Shown here: positions 27,363-36,038 of the stretch, piece after piece
How positions within the stretch are numbered: the stretch's first letter is position 1
Layout: each line of letters starts with the position of its first letter
Source: Flagellimonas meishanensis
Lineage (GTDB): Bacteria; Bacteroidota; Bacteroidia; Flavobacteriales; Flavobacteriaceae
NCBI RefSeq assembly: GCF_019880545.1
Contig: NZ_JAINVW010000001.1
Coordinates: 434,001-498,000 of the forward strand
Direction: 5' to 3'
Length of the DNA stretch: 64,000 nucleotides
The notes under the pieces: generated by a model
What the model was told of the DNA's origin: nothing
The model's database searches: none
What the model saw: the letters and a program-made list of their open reading frames with translations, nothing else
Made by a program: the position numbers and the translations under genes

Positions 27363-27989
27363 ATGAAAGCACATACCAAAGAAACACAGGCCGCCATGAC
27401 ACCGGAAAAGGCCCTACAAGCCTTGAAAGATGGCAATCAACGTTTTCAACAAAACAAAAAGGCCAACAGAGACCTGTTGCAACAGGTGAAGGAAACCAAA
27501 GATGGACAATATCCCTTTGCCACTGTGCTAAGTTGCATTGATTCCCGGGTTTCCTCAGAGCTAATTTTCGATCAGGGCATGGGGGACATTTTCAGTATTC
27601 GCATCGCAGGTAACTTTGTGAACCAGGACATTCTTGGAAGCATGGAGTTTGCCTGCAAATTGGCGGGCACAAAACTGGTCTTGGTCCTGGGACATACATC
27701 GTGCGGGGCTGTAAAAGGAGCTTGCGATCATGCCCGTTTGGGAAACCTTACCATGTTGATCAACAAGATAGAACCAGCAGTTTATGAAACAAAGGAGCCA
27801 AAGGACGAATCGCTGCGAAATTCCAAAAATTTGGCCTTTGTTGATGCCGTTGCGGTAAAAAATGTGGAATTGGCCATAGAAAATATAAGGGGTCAAAGTG
27901 TTGTTCTTAAGGAAATGGAAGACAATGGAGAAATACAGATTGTAGGAGGCATGTATGACATAGCGGACGGGAAGGTCCATTTTCTGTAG
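27363..27989 (+). CDS. Beta-class carbonic anhydrase
   Basis: 208-residue zinc enzyme interconverting CO2 and bicarbonate. Zinc ligands C58, H111 and C114 and the Asp/Arg dyad D60/R62 are all present (LSCIDSRVSSEL; GHTSCGAVKGAC). There is no signal peptide, so it acts in the cytosol. Flanked on both sides by SulP transporter genes, it would convert imported bicarbonate, or hold CO2 as bicarbonate for carboxylases and pH balance. A terminator follows at 28013-28047, so the second transporter gene probably has a separate promoter. Confidence 0.95.
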   Translation: MKAHTKETQAAMTPEKALQALKDGNQRFQQNKKANRDLLQQVKETKDGQYPFATVLSCIDSRVSSELIFDQGMGDIFSIRIAGNFVNQDILGSMEFACKLAGTKLVLVLGHTSCGAVKGACDHARLGNLTMLINKIEPAVYETKEPKDESLRNSKNLAFVDAVAVKNVELAIENIRGQSVVLKEMEDNGEIQIVGGMYDIADGKVHFL

Positions 27990-28012
27990 TCCATTACCCA
28001 ACAAACCCAAGG

Positions 28013-28047
28013 ATAGGCCAATGTTTAACACTTTATTGGCCTATTTT
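28013..28047 (+). terminator. Terminator after carbonic anhydrase gene
   Basis: Perfect 10-bp stem ATAGGCCAAT/ATTGGCCTAT with a 12-base loop and a short T run. Confidence 0.75.
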
Positions 28048-28091
28048 GGTTTTCTAAAATCGCTATCTTAACCTGATACTAGAACCTAATC

Positions 28092-29954
28092 ATGTTCAAA
28101 CATTTACAAGGAGACCTTTTTGGTGGAATTACTGCGGGAATAGTGGCTCTGCCCTTGGCATTGGCCTTTGGTGTGAGCTCCGGGTTAGGCCCCAGTGCCG
28201 GACTTTATGGTGCTATTTTCATCAGTTTCTTTGCTGCCCTTTTTGGTGGCACCAACACCCAAATTTCTGGCCCAACCGCTCCCATGACGGCGGTGAGCAT
28301 GGTCGTAATCGCCGGAATTGTTGCCATTAACGATGGGGATATAAATAAAGCCTTGCCTGCGATATTGACCATATTCCTATTGGCCGGTATTATGCAAATT
28401 GGTCTTGGTTTGATTGGTCTTGGGAAATATATAAAGTATATCCCCTATCCAGTGGTGTCCGGATTTATGACAGCGATAGGAGTGATCATTCTGGTCACAC
28501 AAATTCTCCCTGCGGTCGGTTATTACCCCAAAGAGGATAAAGAATACGTTGGTCAATTTATGGCCGATGCCGAGGAAGAGATCCTTGAGAACATCCTACG
28601 CGAAGAAGCGGGAGAAGGTATTTTGGTTTTGGAGGATTTTGAGGAGACCATTAGAAGAGCCAGCAAGATTACAGAGGCAGATATGCTAAAAGAGGCAAAA
28701 ACCCTGGCCGCTAAGGAAGCTTCAGGCGTTGTGGGCACTTTTAAGGTGCTCTCCCGGGCATTAAGGAATATAAATTGGTTGGAGTTGGCGTTGGCATTGG
28801 CCACGATTCTGATTATCTACGGTTTCAAAAGAATTACCAAGGCCATCCCCAGCACCTTGGTCGCATTATTGGTTGTTTCTGGGGTTGCCTATGGTTTTGG
28901 ATTGAATTATCGCCCAATAGAGGAAATCCCAACGGGACTTCCCCTGCCAAATTTGGAGATCATAACGGGATTCAAGCTTAGTTCCATCACCCCCTACGTG
29001 TTCACTTCGCTTACCTTGGCGTTGCTTGGCGCCATAGATTCCTTATTGACATCGGTGGTTGCGGACAATATGACCCAGACCAAGCACCAACCCAACAAAG
29101 AATTGGTTGGGCAAGGCATAGGAAACAGTGTTGCGGCCATTTTTGGTGGTATCCCCGGTGCAGGAGCCACCATACGAACTGTAGTGAATATCAATTCGGG
29201 TGGAAAAACCAAACTTTCCGGAATGGTCGCAGGTGTTCTGCTATTGATTATTCTATTGGCACTGGGGCCGGTTGCCTCTCAAATTCCAGCTGCGGTTTTG
29301 GCCGGTATTTTGGTTACCGTGGGAATCGGGGTCATGGATTACAAAGGGCTCAAGGCCATTCCCTACCTTCCCAAGGATATAAAATTGGGTCCAATTGCCC
29401 TTAGTTCTGAGGTGCTCATCATGCTATCGGTAATGGTGCTTTCCTCCATCTGGAACCTAGTCTATGCCGTTGGAATCGGCCTTGTATTTGCCTCCCTGAT
29501 GTTCATGAAAAAAATGGGGGACCTCACCGCCACACGCTCGGATGTAAGACCCCTACAGCGGGAGAAATTATGGGCCGACGAAAAGGACTTTCCAAAAGAA
29601 TTGCAAAAGGAAGTATTCATAAAACACGTAAAAGGGCCTTTGTTTTTTGGATCTACCAATGAGTTTCAACAGTTGGCGGAGCAAATTCCCAACACGGCAT
29701 CAACCGTGGTCATACGTTTGGGAAGGATGCAATACATGGATCAAACGGGGCTTTATGCCATGGAAGATGTTCTTCAAGACCTGATAAAGAAAAATATAAC
29801 CGTGCTATTGGTGGATATTCTTGATCAGCCCCGATATATGATGGAACGTATTGACATTATTCCAGATCTTATTCCCGAGAAACACATTTTCAAGAATTTC
29901 GATACCTGCCTGCACTGGTTAAAAAATCACGTTGAAAATTCGCATAAGCCCTAA
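28092..29954 (+). CDS. SulP-family anion transporter with acidic helical insertion
   Basis: 620-residue SulP transporter. N-terminal GITAGIVALPLALAFGVSSG, SGPTAPMTAVSMV near 62, NKELVGQGIGNSVAAIFGGIPGAGATIRTVVNI near 335 (abbreviated) and a C-terminal STAS domain at about 510-615 (VVIRLGRMQYMDQTGLYAMEDVL). Between the transmembrane segment ending ILPAVGYYPKED (about 150) and the one starting INWLELALA (about 225) lies a charged helical insertion of roughly 55 residues that the neighbouring SulP protein lacks. Context suggests bicarbonate or a similar anion as substrate. The next gene is 14 bases downstream. Confidence 0.88.
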   Translation: MFKHLQGDLFGGITAGIVALPLALAFGVSSGLGPSAGLYGAIFISFFAALFGGTNTQISGPTAPMTAVSMVVIAGIVAINDGDINKALPAILTIFLLAGIMQIGLGLIGLGKYIKYIPYPVVSGFMTAIGVIILVTQILPAVGYYPKEDKEYVGQFMADAEEEILENILREEAGEGILVLEDFEETIRRASKITEADMLKEAKTLAAKEASGVVGTFKVLSRALRNINWLELALALATILIIYGFKRITKAIPSTLVALLVVSGVAYGFGLNYRPIEEIPTGLPLPNLEIITGFKLSSITPYVFTSLTLALLGAIDSLLTSVVADNMTQTKHQPNKELVGQGIGNSVAAIFGGIPGAGATIRTVVNINSGGKTKLSGMVAGVLLLIILLALGPVASQIPAAVLAGILVTVGIGVMDYKGLKAIPYLPKDIKLGPIALSSEVLIMLSVMVLSSIWNLVYAVGIGLVFASLMFMKKMGDLTATRSDVRPLQREKLWADEKDFPKELQKEVFIKHVKGPLFFGSTNEFQQLAEQIPNTASTVVIRLGRMQYMDQTGLYAMEDVLQDLIKKNITVLLVDILDQPRYMMERIDIIPDLIPEKHIFKNFDTCLHWLKNHVENSHKP

Positions 29955-29968
29955 TCCCAAATAACGGT

Positions 29969-30661
29969 TTGTTTCTTTTTTTAAAATTTCCTGAGGACTC
30001 CGGGCCCATCTACCTAGAAACAGTGGAGGGAAGATTGCCTGTGGAGCCTTTCAACACCTACAGCAATATGATTTTTCTATTGCTACTGGTTTATTGGGGC
30101 CTGAAGGTGTACAGGAGTCCAAAAAAACACCTCTTTCTTGCCTCAGTGCTCCCTATAATCGGCATAAGTTATATCGGTGGCACGGTATACCACGCCACCC
30201 GGAGCCATGAGTTTTGGCTTCGCTTGGATTGGATGCCCATAATGCTTTTGTGCATGGCTTTGGTTGTATATTTTGTCGTTAAGTTGGTTCATAAATGGTG
30301 GAAGCGGTTGGTGCTTCTTGTCGTATTGTTCGGCATCTCTTTTTTGCTTAGAGTGATCCCCATTCCTGTTACCCTTCGCATTTCGTTGGGATATGTCATC
30401 ACCGCAATGACCATTTTGTTCCCAATAGTCTGGTATCTGATCCGGACCAGGGGGCAAAACATGATTTGGGTGCTATTATCCTTCAGCACTTTCGGGGTTG
30501 CCGTCTTCTTTAGAAGCATCGATTTGAAGCAAGATATCTTGCCCATGGGTACACATTGGCTTTGGCACTTGTTTGGTGGAGTTGCCGTTCATTTCCTGAT
30601 TACCTATATATTCAAGGACAATTTGCTAAATTTGTCCGCCAATAGCGCCGACCATGATTGA
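29969..30661 (+). CDS. Multi-pass membrane protein resembling the CREST/ceramidase superfamily
   Basis: 230 residues with about seven hydrophobic helices. Conserved-looking polar positions inside or next to membrane segments include S..Y..GTVYHATRSHEFWLRLDW near 62-85 and GTHWLWHLFGGVAVHFLITYIF near 190-212; this spread of His, Ser and Asp recalls the CREST superfamily of membrane hydrolases (alkaline ceramidases, PAQR), whose three His and one Asp bind zinc. The assignment is by pattern only. The start is a TTG giving MFLFLKFPEDSGPIYLETV; no ATG fits before conserved sequence. It overlaps pheS by 8 bases. Confidence 0.6.
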   Translation: MFLFLKFPEDSGPIYLETVEGRLPVEPFNTYSNMIFLLLLVYWGLKVYRSPKKHLFLASVLPIIGISYIGGTVYHATRSHEFWLRLDWMPIMLLCMALVVYFVVKLVHKWWKRLVLLVVLFGISFLLRVIPIPVTLRISLGYVITAMTILFPIVWYLIRTRGQNMIWVLLSFSTFGVAVFFRSIDLKQDILPMGTHWLWHLFGGVAVHFLITYIFKDNLLNLSANSADHD

Positions 30662-31673
30662 GACCATTAAAAAGCATTTAGAGGAAGTCAAAACCTTTAC
30701 ATCCACGTCCAAAGATGAGATTGAAGCCTTTCGAATCAAATATTTGGGAAAAAAAGGGTTGCTGAACGAGTTCTTCGCCGAATTCAAAAATGTTGCCAAC
30801 GACCAGAAAAAGGAATTTGGACAGGTTGTCAATCTGCTAAAGACCGCGGCCACCGAGAAGGTAAATTCGTTAAAATCGAACCTTGAGAACCAAGCGGAAT
30901 CCGTTGGCAAATATGGGGATCTGACACGCCCTGGCGAACCTATTGAAATTGGGGCACGGCATCCCATCTCGATTGTAAAAAATCAAATTATCGATATTTT
31001 TTCCAGAATAGGGTTCAACGTTTCCGAAGGGCCTGAAATCGAGGACGATTGGCATAACTTCACCGCATTGAACCTGCCAGAGTACCATCCAGCGAGGGAT
31101 ATGCAGGACACCTTTTTCATCCAGACCGATCCCGATATTTTGCTGAGGACCCACACCTCATCCGTCCAAGTACGCTACATGGAAAACAACAAACCGCCCA
31201 TACGCACAATTTCTCCTGGAAGGGTTTACCGGAACGAGGCCGTTTCGGCACGATCACATTGTTTCTTCCATCAGGTAGAAGGGCTATATGTGGATAAAAA
31301 TGTTTCCTTTGCGGATTTGAAGCAAACACTGCAGTATTTTACTTCGGAAATGTTCGGAAAATCAAAAATCCGTCTTCGTCCTTCCTATTTCCCTTTCACG
31401 GAACCCAGCGCCGAAGTGGATGTGTATTGGGGCCTAGAAACCGAAACCGACTACCGCATGACCAAGGGCACCGGTTGGCTCGAAATTATGGGATGTGGTA
31501 TGGTGGATCCCAACGTGCTTAGAAATTGCAATATTAATCCCGACGTGTATTCTGGTTTCGCTTTTGGAATGGGCATTGATCGTATTGCGTTGTTGTTGCA
31601 CCAAATCTCGGACATCCGTCTTTTAAGTGAAAACGATGTGCGGTTTTTGGAGCAGTTCAAATCATCCTTCTAA
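30654..31673 (+). CDS. pheS: Phenylalanyl-tRNA synthetase alpha subunit
   Basis: 339 residues, the usual length of bacterial PheS. N-terminal coiled-coil domain (1-90) with IKYLGKKGLLNEFF, then the class II catalytic core: GARHPISIVKNQIIDIFSRIGF, the LPEYHPARDMQDTF motif near 145, RTHTSSVQVRYM near 165, motif 2 region ISPGRVYRNEAVSARSHCFFHQVEG (abbreviated positions 178-202) and motif 3 AFGMGIDRIALLLH near 305. It charges tRNA-Phe together with PheT. pheT is not adjacent, which is common in Bacteroidota. Confidence 0.97.
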   Translation: MIETIKKHLEEVKTFTSTSKDEIEAFRIKYLGKKGLLNEFFAEFKNVANDQKKEFGQVVNLLKTAATEKVNSLKSNLENQAESVGKYGDLTRPGEPIEIGARHPISIVKNQIIDIFSRIGFNVSEGPEIEDDWHNFTALNLPEYHPARDMQDTFFIQTDPDILLRTHTSSVQVRYMENNKPPIRTISPGRVYRNEAVSARSHCFFHQVEGLYVDKNVSFADLKQTLQYFTSEMFGKSKIRLRPSYFPFTEPSAEVDVYWGLETETDYRMTKGTGWLEIMGCGMVDPNVLRNCNINPDVYSGFAFGMGIDRIALLLHQISDIRLLSENDVRFLEQFKSSF

Positions 31674-31750
31674 AAAGGAATTGGTTCGTCCTATCCCTTA
31701 AAAAGCAAAATCCGTATCTTTCCAAATCTTCAATAATCATACCCAGCACT

Positions 31751-33046
31751 ATGATCACACGAATGTTCTTACTGCTCACATTTTTTGGATTGAATGTGGT
31801 TTTGGCACAAGAGTTCTTGCCAAAAGTTGACCAGACCCGTTTGGAAAATCGCATATTCCAGCTCGCCCAATTTGGCATCCAGGAAAATGGGGAAACGGAG
31901 CGGGTAGCCTTCAGCGATGCCGATATTGCTGCTCGACAGTGGGTTATCAAGATTATGGAGGACTTGGGTCTGGACGTACGGATTGATTTTGCCGGGAACA
32001 TCATCGGTCGCAGAGAGGCAAATGACAATTCAAAGAAACCTATTTCCTTCGGTTCCCACATAGACCGGGTGCCCAATGGTGGCAATTATGACGGATGTGT
32101 GGGCTCCATGGCTGCCTTGGAAGTGATTGAAACGCTAAATGAAAATCAAATTGAAACTGCACATCCATTAGAAGTCATCATTTTTCCCAATGAAGAAGGG
32201 GGTGTCATGGGGAGTAGGGCCATGTCTGGAAGTTTGGGGAAAGCGGCATTAAAAGTGGTCAACTCCACAGGTTATTCCATGGGAGAGGGAATTATGCGTA
32301 TTGGAGGTGATACCACAAGAATTGCAGAGGTGGTGCGCCCCAAGGGCAGTATGGCGGCCTTTTTGGAGCTCCACATAGAACAGGGGGGCATTTTGGAGAA
32401 AGAAAAATTGGAAATCGGCATTGTTGAGGGTATTGTGGGATTGAATTGGTGGGACGTCGTCTTCACAGGCTTTGCCAACCATGCGGGCACCACTCCGATG
32501 GATGCCAGACAGGACGCTCTACTGGCCGCCGCCAAATTCATTGTTGCCGTAAATGAGGTCACCAACAGTTTTGAAGGCAGTCAGGTAGGTACGGTTGGGC
32601 GTATAAAGGCGGAGCCGGGAGCACCCAATGTAATTCCAGGAAAAGTAGTCGCTAGTTTGGAGATTCGTGATCTATCCTCGGAGATTATTGATAATGTTTT
32701 TCAAGCTATAAAAACGGAAGCTGAAAAAATTGCCGCGGAAAGTGAGGTGAAGATTGAATTCTTTTCTTTGGACACGACAGCAGAGCCTGCCCTGACAGAT
32801 CCTAACATAAAAAAGGAGATTGAGATCGTTTCAAAAGCACTTGGCCTATCGTTCAAATATATGCCCAGTGGTGCTGGACATGACGCCCAAGATATGGCGA
32901 GGATAGCCCCTACCGGAATGATTTTCGTCCCGAGCAAGGGAGGCATAAGCCATTCCCCAAAAGAATTTACTTCGGCTGAAGACATGGCCAATGGGGCCAA
33001 TGTGCTTATGAACACCATAATCGCTTTGGACCAAAAACTGGATTAA
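31751..33046 (+). CDS. Exported M20-family amidohydrolase (allantoate/carbamoylase type)
   Basis: 431 residues. A predicted signal peptide (residues 1-20, ending LAQE) precedes a peptidase M20 fold of the allantoate amidohydrolase/N-carbamoyl-amino acid hydrolase group. Metal-binding residues are visible: FGSHIDRVPNGGNYDG near 97, FPNEEGGVMGSRAMSG near 142, LHIEQGGILE near 205 and GISHSPKEF near 400. Known members are cytosolic and hydrolyse ureido compounds, so a periplasmic location is notable. A weak -7-like TATCTTTC lies about 38 bases upstream. It ends 6 bases before a convergent gene. Substrate not predictable. Confidence 0.85.
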   Translation: MITRMFLLLTFFGLNVVLAQEFLPKVDQTRLENRIFQLAQFGIQENGETERVAFSDADIAARQWVIKIMEDLGLDVRIDFAGNIIGRREANDNSKKPISFGSHIDRVPNGGNYDGCVGSMAALEVIETLNENQIETAHPLEVIIFPNEEGGVMGSRAMSGSLGKAALKVVNSTGYSMGEGIMRIGGDTTRIAEVVRPKGSMAAFLELHIEQGGILEKEKLEIGIVEGIVGLNWWDVVFTGFANHAGTTPMDARQDALLAAAKFIVAVNEVTNSFEGSQVGTVGRIKAEPGAPNVIPGKVVASLEIRDLSSEIIDNVFQAIKTEAEKIAAESEVKIEFFSLDTTAEPALTDPNIKKEIEIVSKALGLSFKYMPSGAGHDAQDMARIAPTGMIFVPSKGGISHSPKEFTSAEDMANGANVLMNTIIALDQKLD

Positions 33047-33052
33047 AAACGG

Positions 33053-33730
33053 TCAGCGTTGTTTCCTTTCGGATATGAGTTTTAAAAAAGCATTGGCAAT
33101 CAGCCCAATGCTGAACCAATAGGTGGCCAATATAACGGGTGCCGACCAATATAGCTGTGTTTTAAACTTGTCAATAGCTATGAGCGTATCCGAAAACATA
33201 AACAACAAGACCGCAAGTCCAATCCAGGCATAAGCCTTTTTTCTTTGGGTCAAATACAGACTTGCTCCTCGCCATGCCATAAAAACAATTACCATCACAT
33301 AAAGGGCCACGGGTATCATTAGGTCTCCCAAATCCTGCTTTAACCATAAAAACAACCCTGTTCCAATTCCAAAAAAAACTATAAGGGCCATCCCCTGGAA
33401 CTGGAACCTCTCCAATTTGATAAACACTGAGGCGAAAAGCAAATGGGCCACCGAAAAAGAGGCCAATCCGAAAACGAAATAAGCGGGCCAGAGTAGAAGA
33501 ATATCGCCCAACAAACAAAAGACCAAGGCTGCCAAAACCATATTCCAAAGGTTGGTTCTATTGGTTTTTGGGGTTAAAAACAGCAGGGACAATATCAAAA
33601 TTGTGGTAAGCGGTTTAAAGAGTGCATAGCCGGATGCATTCCCAATAAGTTCCAAATAGATGGCGATACCACCGGACAGTGCGGCGAGCATATTCAGAAC
33701 AACTTGTATCCTATGGTTTTGAACTACCAT
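33053..33730 (-). CDS. Lysoplasmalogenase (YhhN/TMEM86 family)
   Basis: 225-residue membrane protein with about eight helices and the YhhN family pattern: KPLTTILILSLLF near 36, LLGDILLLWPAYFVFGLASFSVAHLLFA near 72 (abbreviated in family terms as GD-x8-F-x-x-G-x8-H), and FSDTLIAIDKF near 185. Animal TMEM86B hydrolyses lysoplasmalogen; bacterial relatives are less well tested. It is the last of three overlapping minus-strand genes (overlap of 7 bases with the CYTH gene), following a Rossmann-fold protein. Confidence 0.8.
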   Translation of the reverse strand: MVVQNHRIQVVLNMLAALSGGIAIYLELIGNASGYALFKPLTTILILSLLFLTPKTNRTNLWNMVLAALVFCLLGDILLLWPAYFVFGLASFSVAHLLFASVFIKLERFQFQGMALIVFFGIGTGLFLWLKQDLGDLMIPVALYVMVIVFMAWRGASLYLTQRKKAYAWIGLAVLLFMFSDTLIAIDKFKTQLYWSAPVILATYWFSIGLIANAFLKLISERKQR

Positions 33731-34197
33731 TCACTAAAGGGGTTTTTGCTCAACTGGGAGTTATAGTACTTCACATCCCCGGTTACCTCTTCCCCTAGCC
33801 ATTGGGGTCTTTCAAAAACTTCATCTTCGTGTCCGAGTTCTATCTCGGCAATGACCAGTCCTTTGTTCTCTCCCAAAAATTCATCCACTTCAAAAGTATG
33901 TGCTCCCACAGGTACCTCATGGCGCATTTTTTCAAGAATAACGCCTTCGCATAGGTCTATTAGGTTGGTGGCCTCTGCAACACTGATTTGAATCTCCCAT
34001 TCAAATCGGGTGGTCCCGGTATGGTTGCTTGCCCCTTTTACGGCAATGAACCCCGCAGTGCCCTTGATGCGCACTCGCACGGTCCGTTCTGGGTGTGTAT
34101 TGAGAAATCCCTGTACAATCCGGGTGTGTGAAATGGTGAAATCCTTATAGGCATCCGATTCTACCAAAAACTTGCGCTCAATTTCAAGATGTTCCAT
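33724..34197 (-). CDS. CYTH-domain protein (triphosphate tunnel metalloenzyme)
   Basis: 157 residues. It has the N-terminal ExExK signature (LEIERKFLV), then basic/acidic strands lining a tunnel: TVRVRIKGTAGFIAVKG, TRFEWEIQI, RHEVPVGAHTFEVDEFLGENKGLVIAEIEL (middle part given by position 110-137). Family members hydrolyse inorganic triphosphate or thiamine triphosphate, or cyclise ATP. The short bacterial form is usually an inorganic triphosphatase. It overlaps both neighbours in a three-gene operon; no functional link to them is evident. Confidence 0.88.
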   Translation of the reverse strand: MEHLEIERKFLVESDAYKDFTISHTRIVQGFLNTHPERTVRVRIKGTAGFIAVKGASNHTGTTRFEWEIQISVAEATNLIDLCEGVILEKMRHEVPVGAHTFEVDEFLGENKGLVIAEIELGHEDEVFERPQWLGEEVTGDVKYYNSQLSKNPFSEW

Positions 34198-34864
34198 TTT
34201 CTGCCAATGTTTTCAATTGTTCTGAAGTTATCCGTTCCTTTTCATATGGGTTGTTGGCCAACCAAAGTATAGCTTTTGCAATACTTTCCGGTGCTATGGT
34301 TTTATAGTGCCTAAGCGGCCCTATCATCAAGAAATCAATGGCGTTCATGAGCTTTTTGAAGAATAGTTCGCCTGGTCGCTTCTCTTTGCGCTCCCCTCCG
34401 ATAAGCGAAGGCTGCAAAATGTGGGTTTTTCGTATTCCAAGCTGTAGCACTTCCCGCTCCATTTCTCCCTTTACCTTATTATAAAAAATGGAGCTTTCAT
34501 GGTTGGCACCCATAGCTGAGATCACAATAAAAGTAGGTATTCCATTGATGCGGCACAGCTCCGCAGCCTGGACGGGTATCCCATAATCAATTTTCTTGTA
34601 CATGGACCTATCCGGGGTCTTGGCCTTGGTGGTCCCTACACAGCAATGGACCTCATCGGCCTTGAAACGTTCCGAAAAAGTCTGGAGATCCAGTAAATCC
34701 CCAATGATTTTTTCCAGTTTTGGATGTTGGACGGGAAAGTCCCGCCGAGAAAACACGATTACTTTATGATAGCGTTGGTCTTGCAGGAGCAGTTCCAACA
34801 GTAGTTCCCCGACCAAACCGGTCGCTCCCAATACTATGGCCGTCTTTTTAGGATTGTCCATCAA
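34184..34864 (-). CDS. NAD(P)H-binding Rossmann-fold protein, HTATIP2-like
   Basis: 226 residues. Atypical/extended SDR: nucleotide-binding GATGLVGELLLELLL near residue 13, VFSRRD near 37, VHCCVGTTKAKTPD near 71, and ISAMGANHESSIFYNKVKGEME near 114, with Tyr/Lys spaced as in SDRs. Relatives include the oxidoreductase HTATIP2/TIP30 and YwnB-like proteins of unclear substrate. It is the first gene of the minus-strand operon with the CYTH and lysoplasmalogenase genes and is divergent from dinB with a gap of only about 24 bases, so the two promoters overlap. Confidence 0.8.
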   Translation of the reverse strand: MMDNPKKTAIVLGATGLVGELLLELLLQDQRYHKVIVFSRRDFPVQHPKLEKIIGDLLDLQTFSERFKADEVHCCVGTTKAKTPDRSMYKKIDYGIPVQAAELCRINGIPTFIVISAMGANHESSIFYNKVKGEMEREVLQLGIRKTHILQPSLIGGERKEKRPGELFFKKLMNAIDFLMIGPLRHYKTIAPESIAKAILWLANNPYEKERITSEQLKTLAENGTS

Positions 34865-34877
34865 ACTAAATATACCC

Positions 34878-34885
34878 TAAATTTG
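34878..34885 (+). promoter_or_regulatory. -7 element TAAATTTG directly before dinB
   Basis: Perfect TAnnTTTG match whose last base is only 3 bases before the dinB ATG (34889), so transcription would begin at or next to the start codon. It lies in the very short divergent gap, with the upstream half inside the neighbouring gene. Confidence 0.4.
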
Positions 34886-34888
34886 AGT

Positions 34889-35989
34889 ATGGACTTCGAT
34901 TTTCCCTTAAGAAAGATTATCCATGTGGATATGGACGCCTTCTATGCTTCCGTGGAGCAACATGACAATCCAGAACTGAAGGGAAAGCCAATTGCCGTAG
35001 GTGGTGGTTCCAAACGGGGGGTGGTTTCCGCGGCGAGTTATGAGGCTCGAAAATTTGGGGTTCGCAGTGCCATGGCCGGGTACATTGCCAAAAGAAATTG
35101 TCCGGACCTGATTTTTGTAAAGCCCCGATTTGACCGTTACATTGAGGTTTCAAAGCGTATTAGAAACATTTTTTTTGAATACACCGATTTGGTTGAACCA
35201 CTTTCATTGGATGAGGCCTATTTGGACGTTACCGAAAACAAAAAGGGAAATCCATCCGCAACATTGATGGCCCAGGAAATCAGGCAAAGAATCTTTGAGG
35301 AAACTGGCCTGACGGCTTCAGCCGGGATTTCCATAAACAAGTTTATTGCCAAGGTGGCCAGTGATTACAACAAGCCCAACGGGCAGAAAACGGTGAATCC
35401 CGAAGCGGTCATCCCATTCTTGGAGGCATTGGACATTAGAAAGTTTTATGGTGTCGGTAAGGTCACCGCTGAAAAAATGTACAAGCTCGGCATTTTTATG
35501 GGAAAGGACTTAAAAGGAAAATCCCTGGAGTTTCTGGAAGACAACTTTGGCAAAAGTGGCAGCTATTATTATCAAGTGGTGCGGGGCATCCACAGCAGTC
35601 CGGTGAAACCGCACCGTATCCCCAAATCGGTCGGTGCGGAGCGCACTTTCTCCGAAAACCTGAGCAGTGAGGTCTTTATGCTGGAAAAATTGGAAAGTAT
35701 TGCCTCCGAGCTTGAAAGAAGGCTTCAAAAATCAACGATCTCGGGTAAAACCATCACCCTCAAAATAAAGTATAGCGATTTTACCTTACAGACAAGGAGC
35801 AAAACACTTCCATACTTCATTTCCCAAAAAGACCTGATCCTGGAAACGGCCAAAGAACTCCTTTACCAATCCGAACTTCAAAACTCGGTGCGTTTGTTGG
35901 GCATTTCATTGGCGAACCTCAATACGGATAAGAAAAAAGAACAGGAAAAAGAAGAAATGGTATCAGTCCAACTGCAGTTTGATTTTTAA
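34889..35989 (+). CDS. dinB: DNA polymerase IV
   Basis: 366 residues from the ATG at 34889 (a TTG two codons upstream is possible). Y-family translesion polymerase: catalytic carboxylates in IHVDMDAFYASVEQ near residue 12 and LSLDEAYLDVTE near 105, the finger motif KFGVRSAM, HhH thumb region FYGVGKVTAEKMYKLG near 188, and a little-finger domain at 240-345. The C-terminus ends VSVQLQFDF, which resembles the clamp-binding QLxLF motif (QLQFDF). It copies damaged templates in the cytosol. It precedes a TetR regulator whose start lies 49 bases after the stop. Confidence 0.95.
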   Translation: MDFDFPLRKIIHVDMDAFYASVEQHDNPELKGKPIAVGGGSKRGVVSAASYEARKFGVRSAMAGYIAKRNCPDLIFVKPRFDRYIEVSKRIRNIFFEYTDLVEPLSLDEAYLDVTENKKGNPSATLMAQEIRQRIFEETGLTASAGISINKFIAKVASDYNKPNGQKTVNPEAVIPFLEALDIRKFYGVGKVTAEKMYKLGIFMGKDLKGKSLEFLEDNFGKSGSYYYQVVRGIHSSPVKPHRIPKSVGAERTFSENLSSEVFMLEKLESIASELERRLQKSTISGKTITLKIKYSDFTLQTRSKTLPYFISQKDLILETAKELLYQSELQNSVRLLGISLANLNTDKKKEQEKEEMVSVQLQFDF

Positions 35990-36038
35990 ACCTAATGTAC
36001 TCTTGCTCAACCCATTATTTCTTGTTTACTTTGTATAT

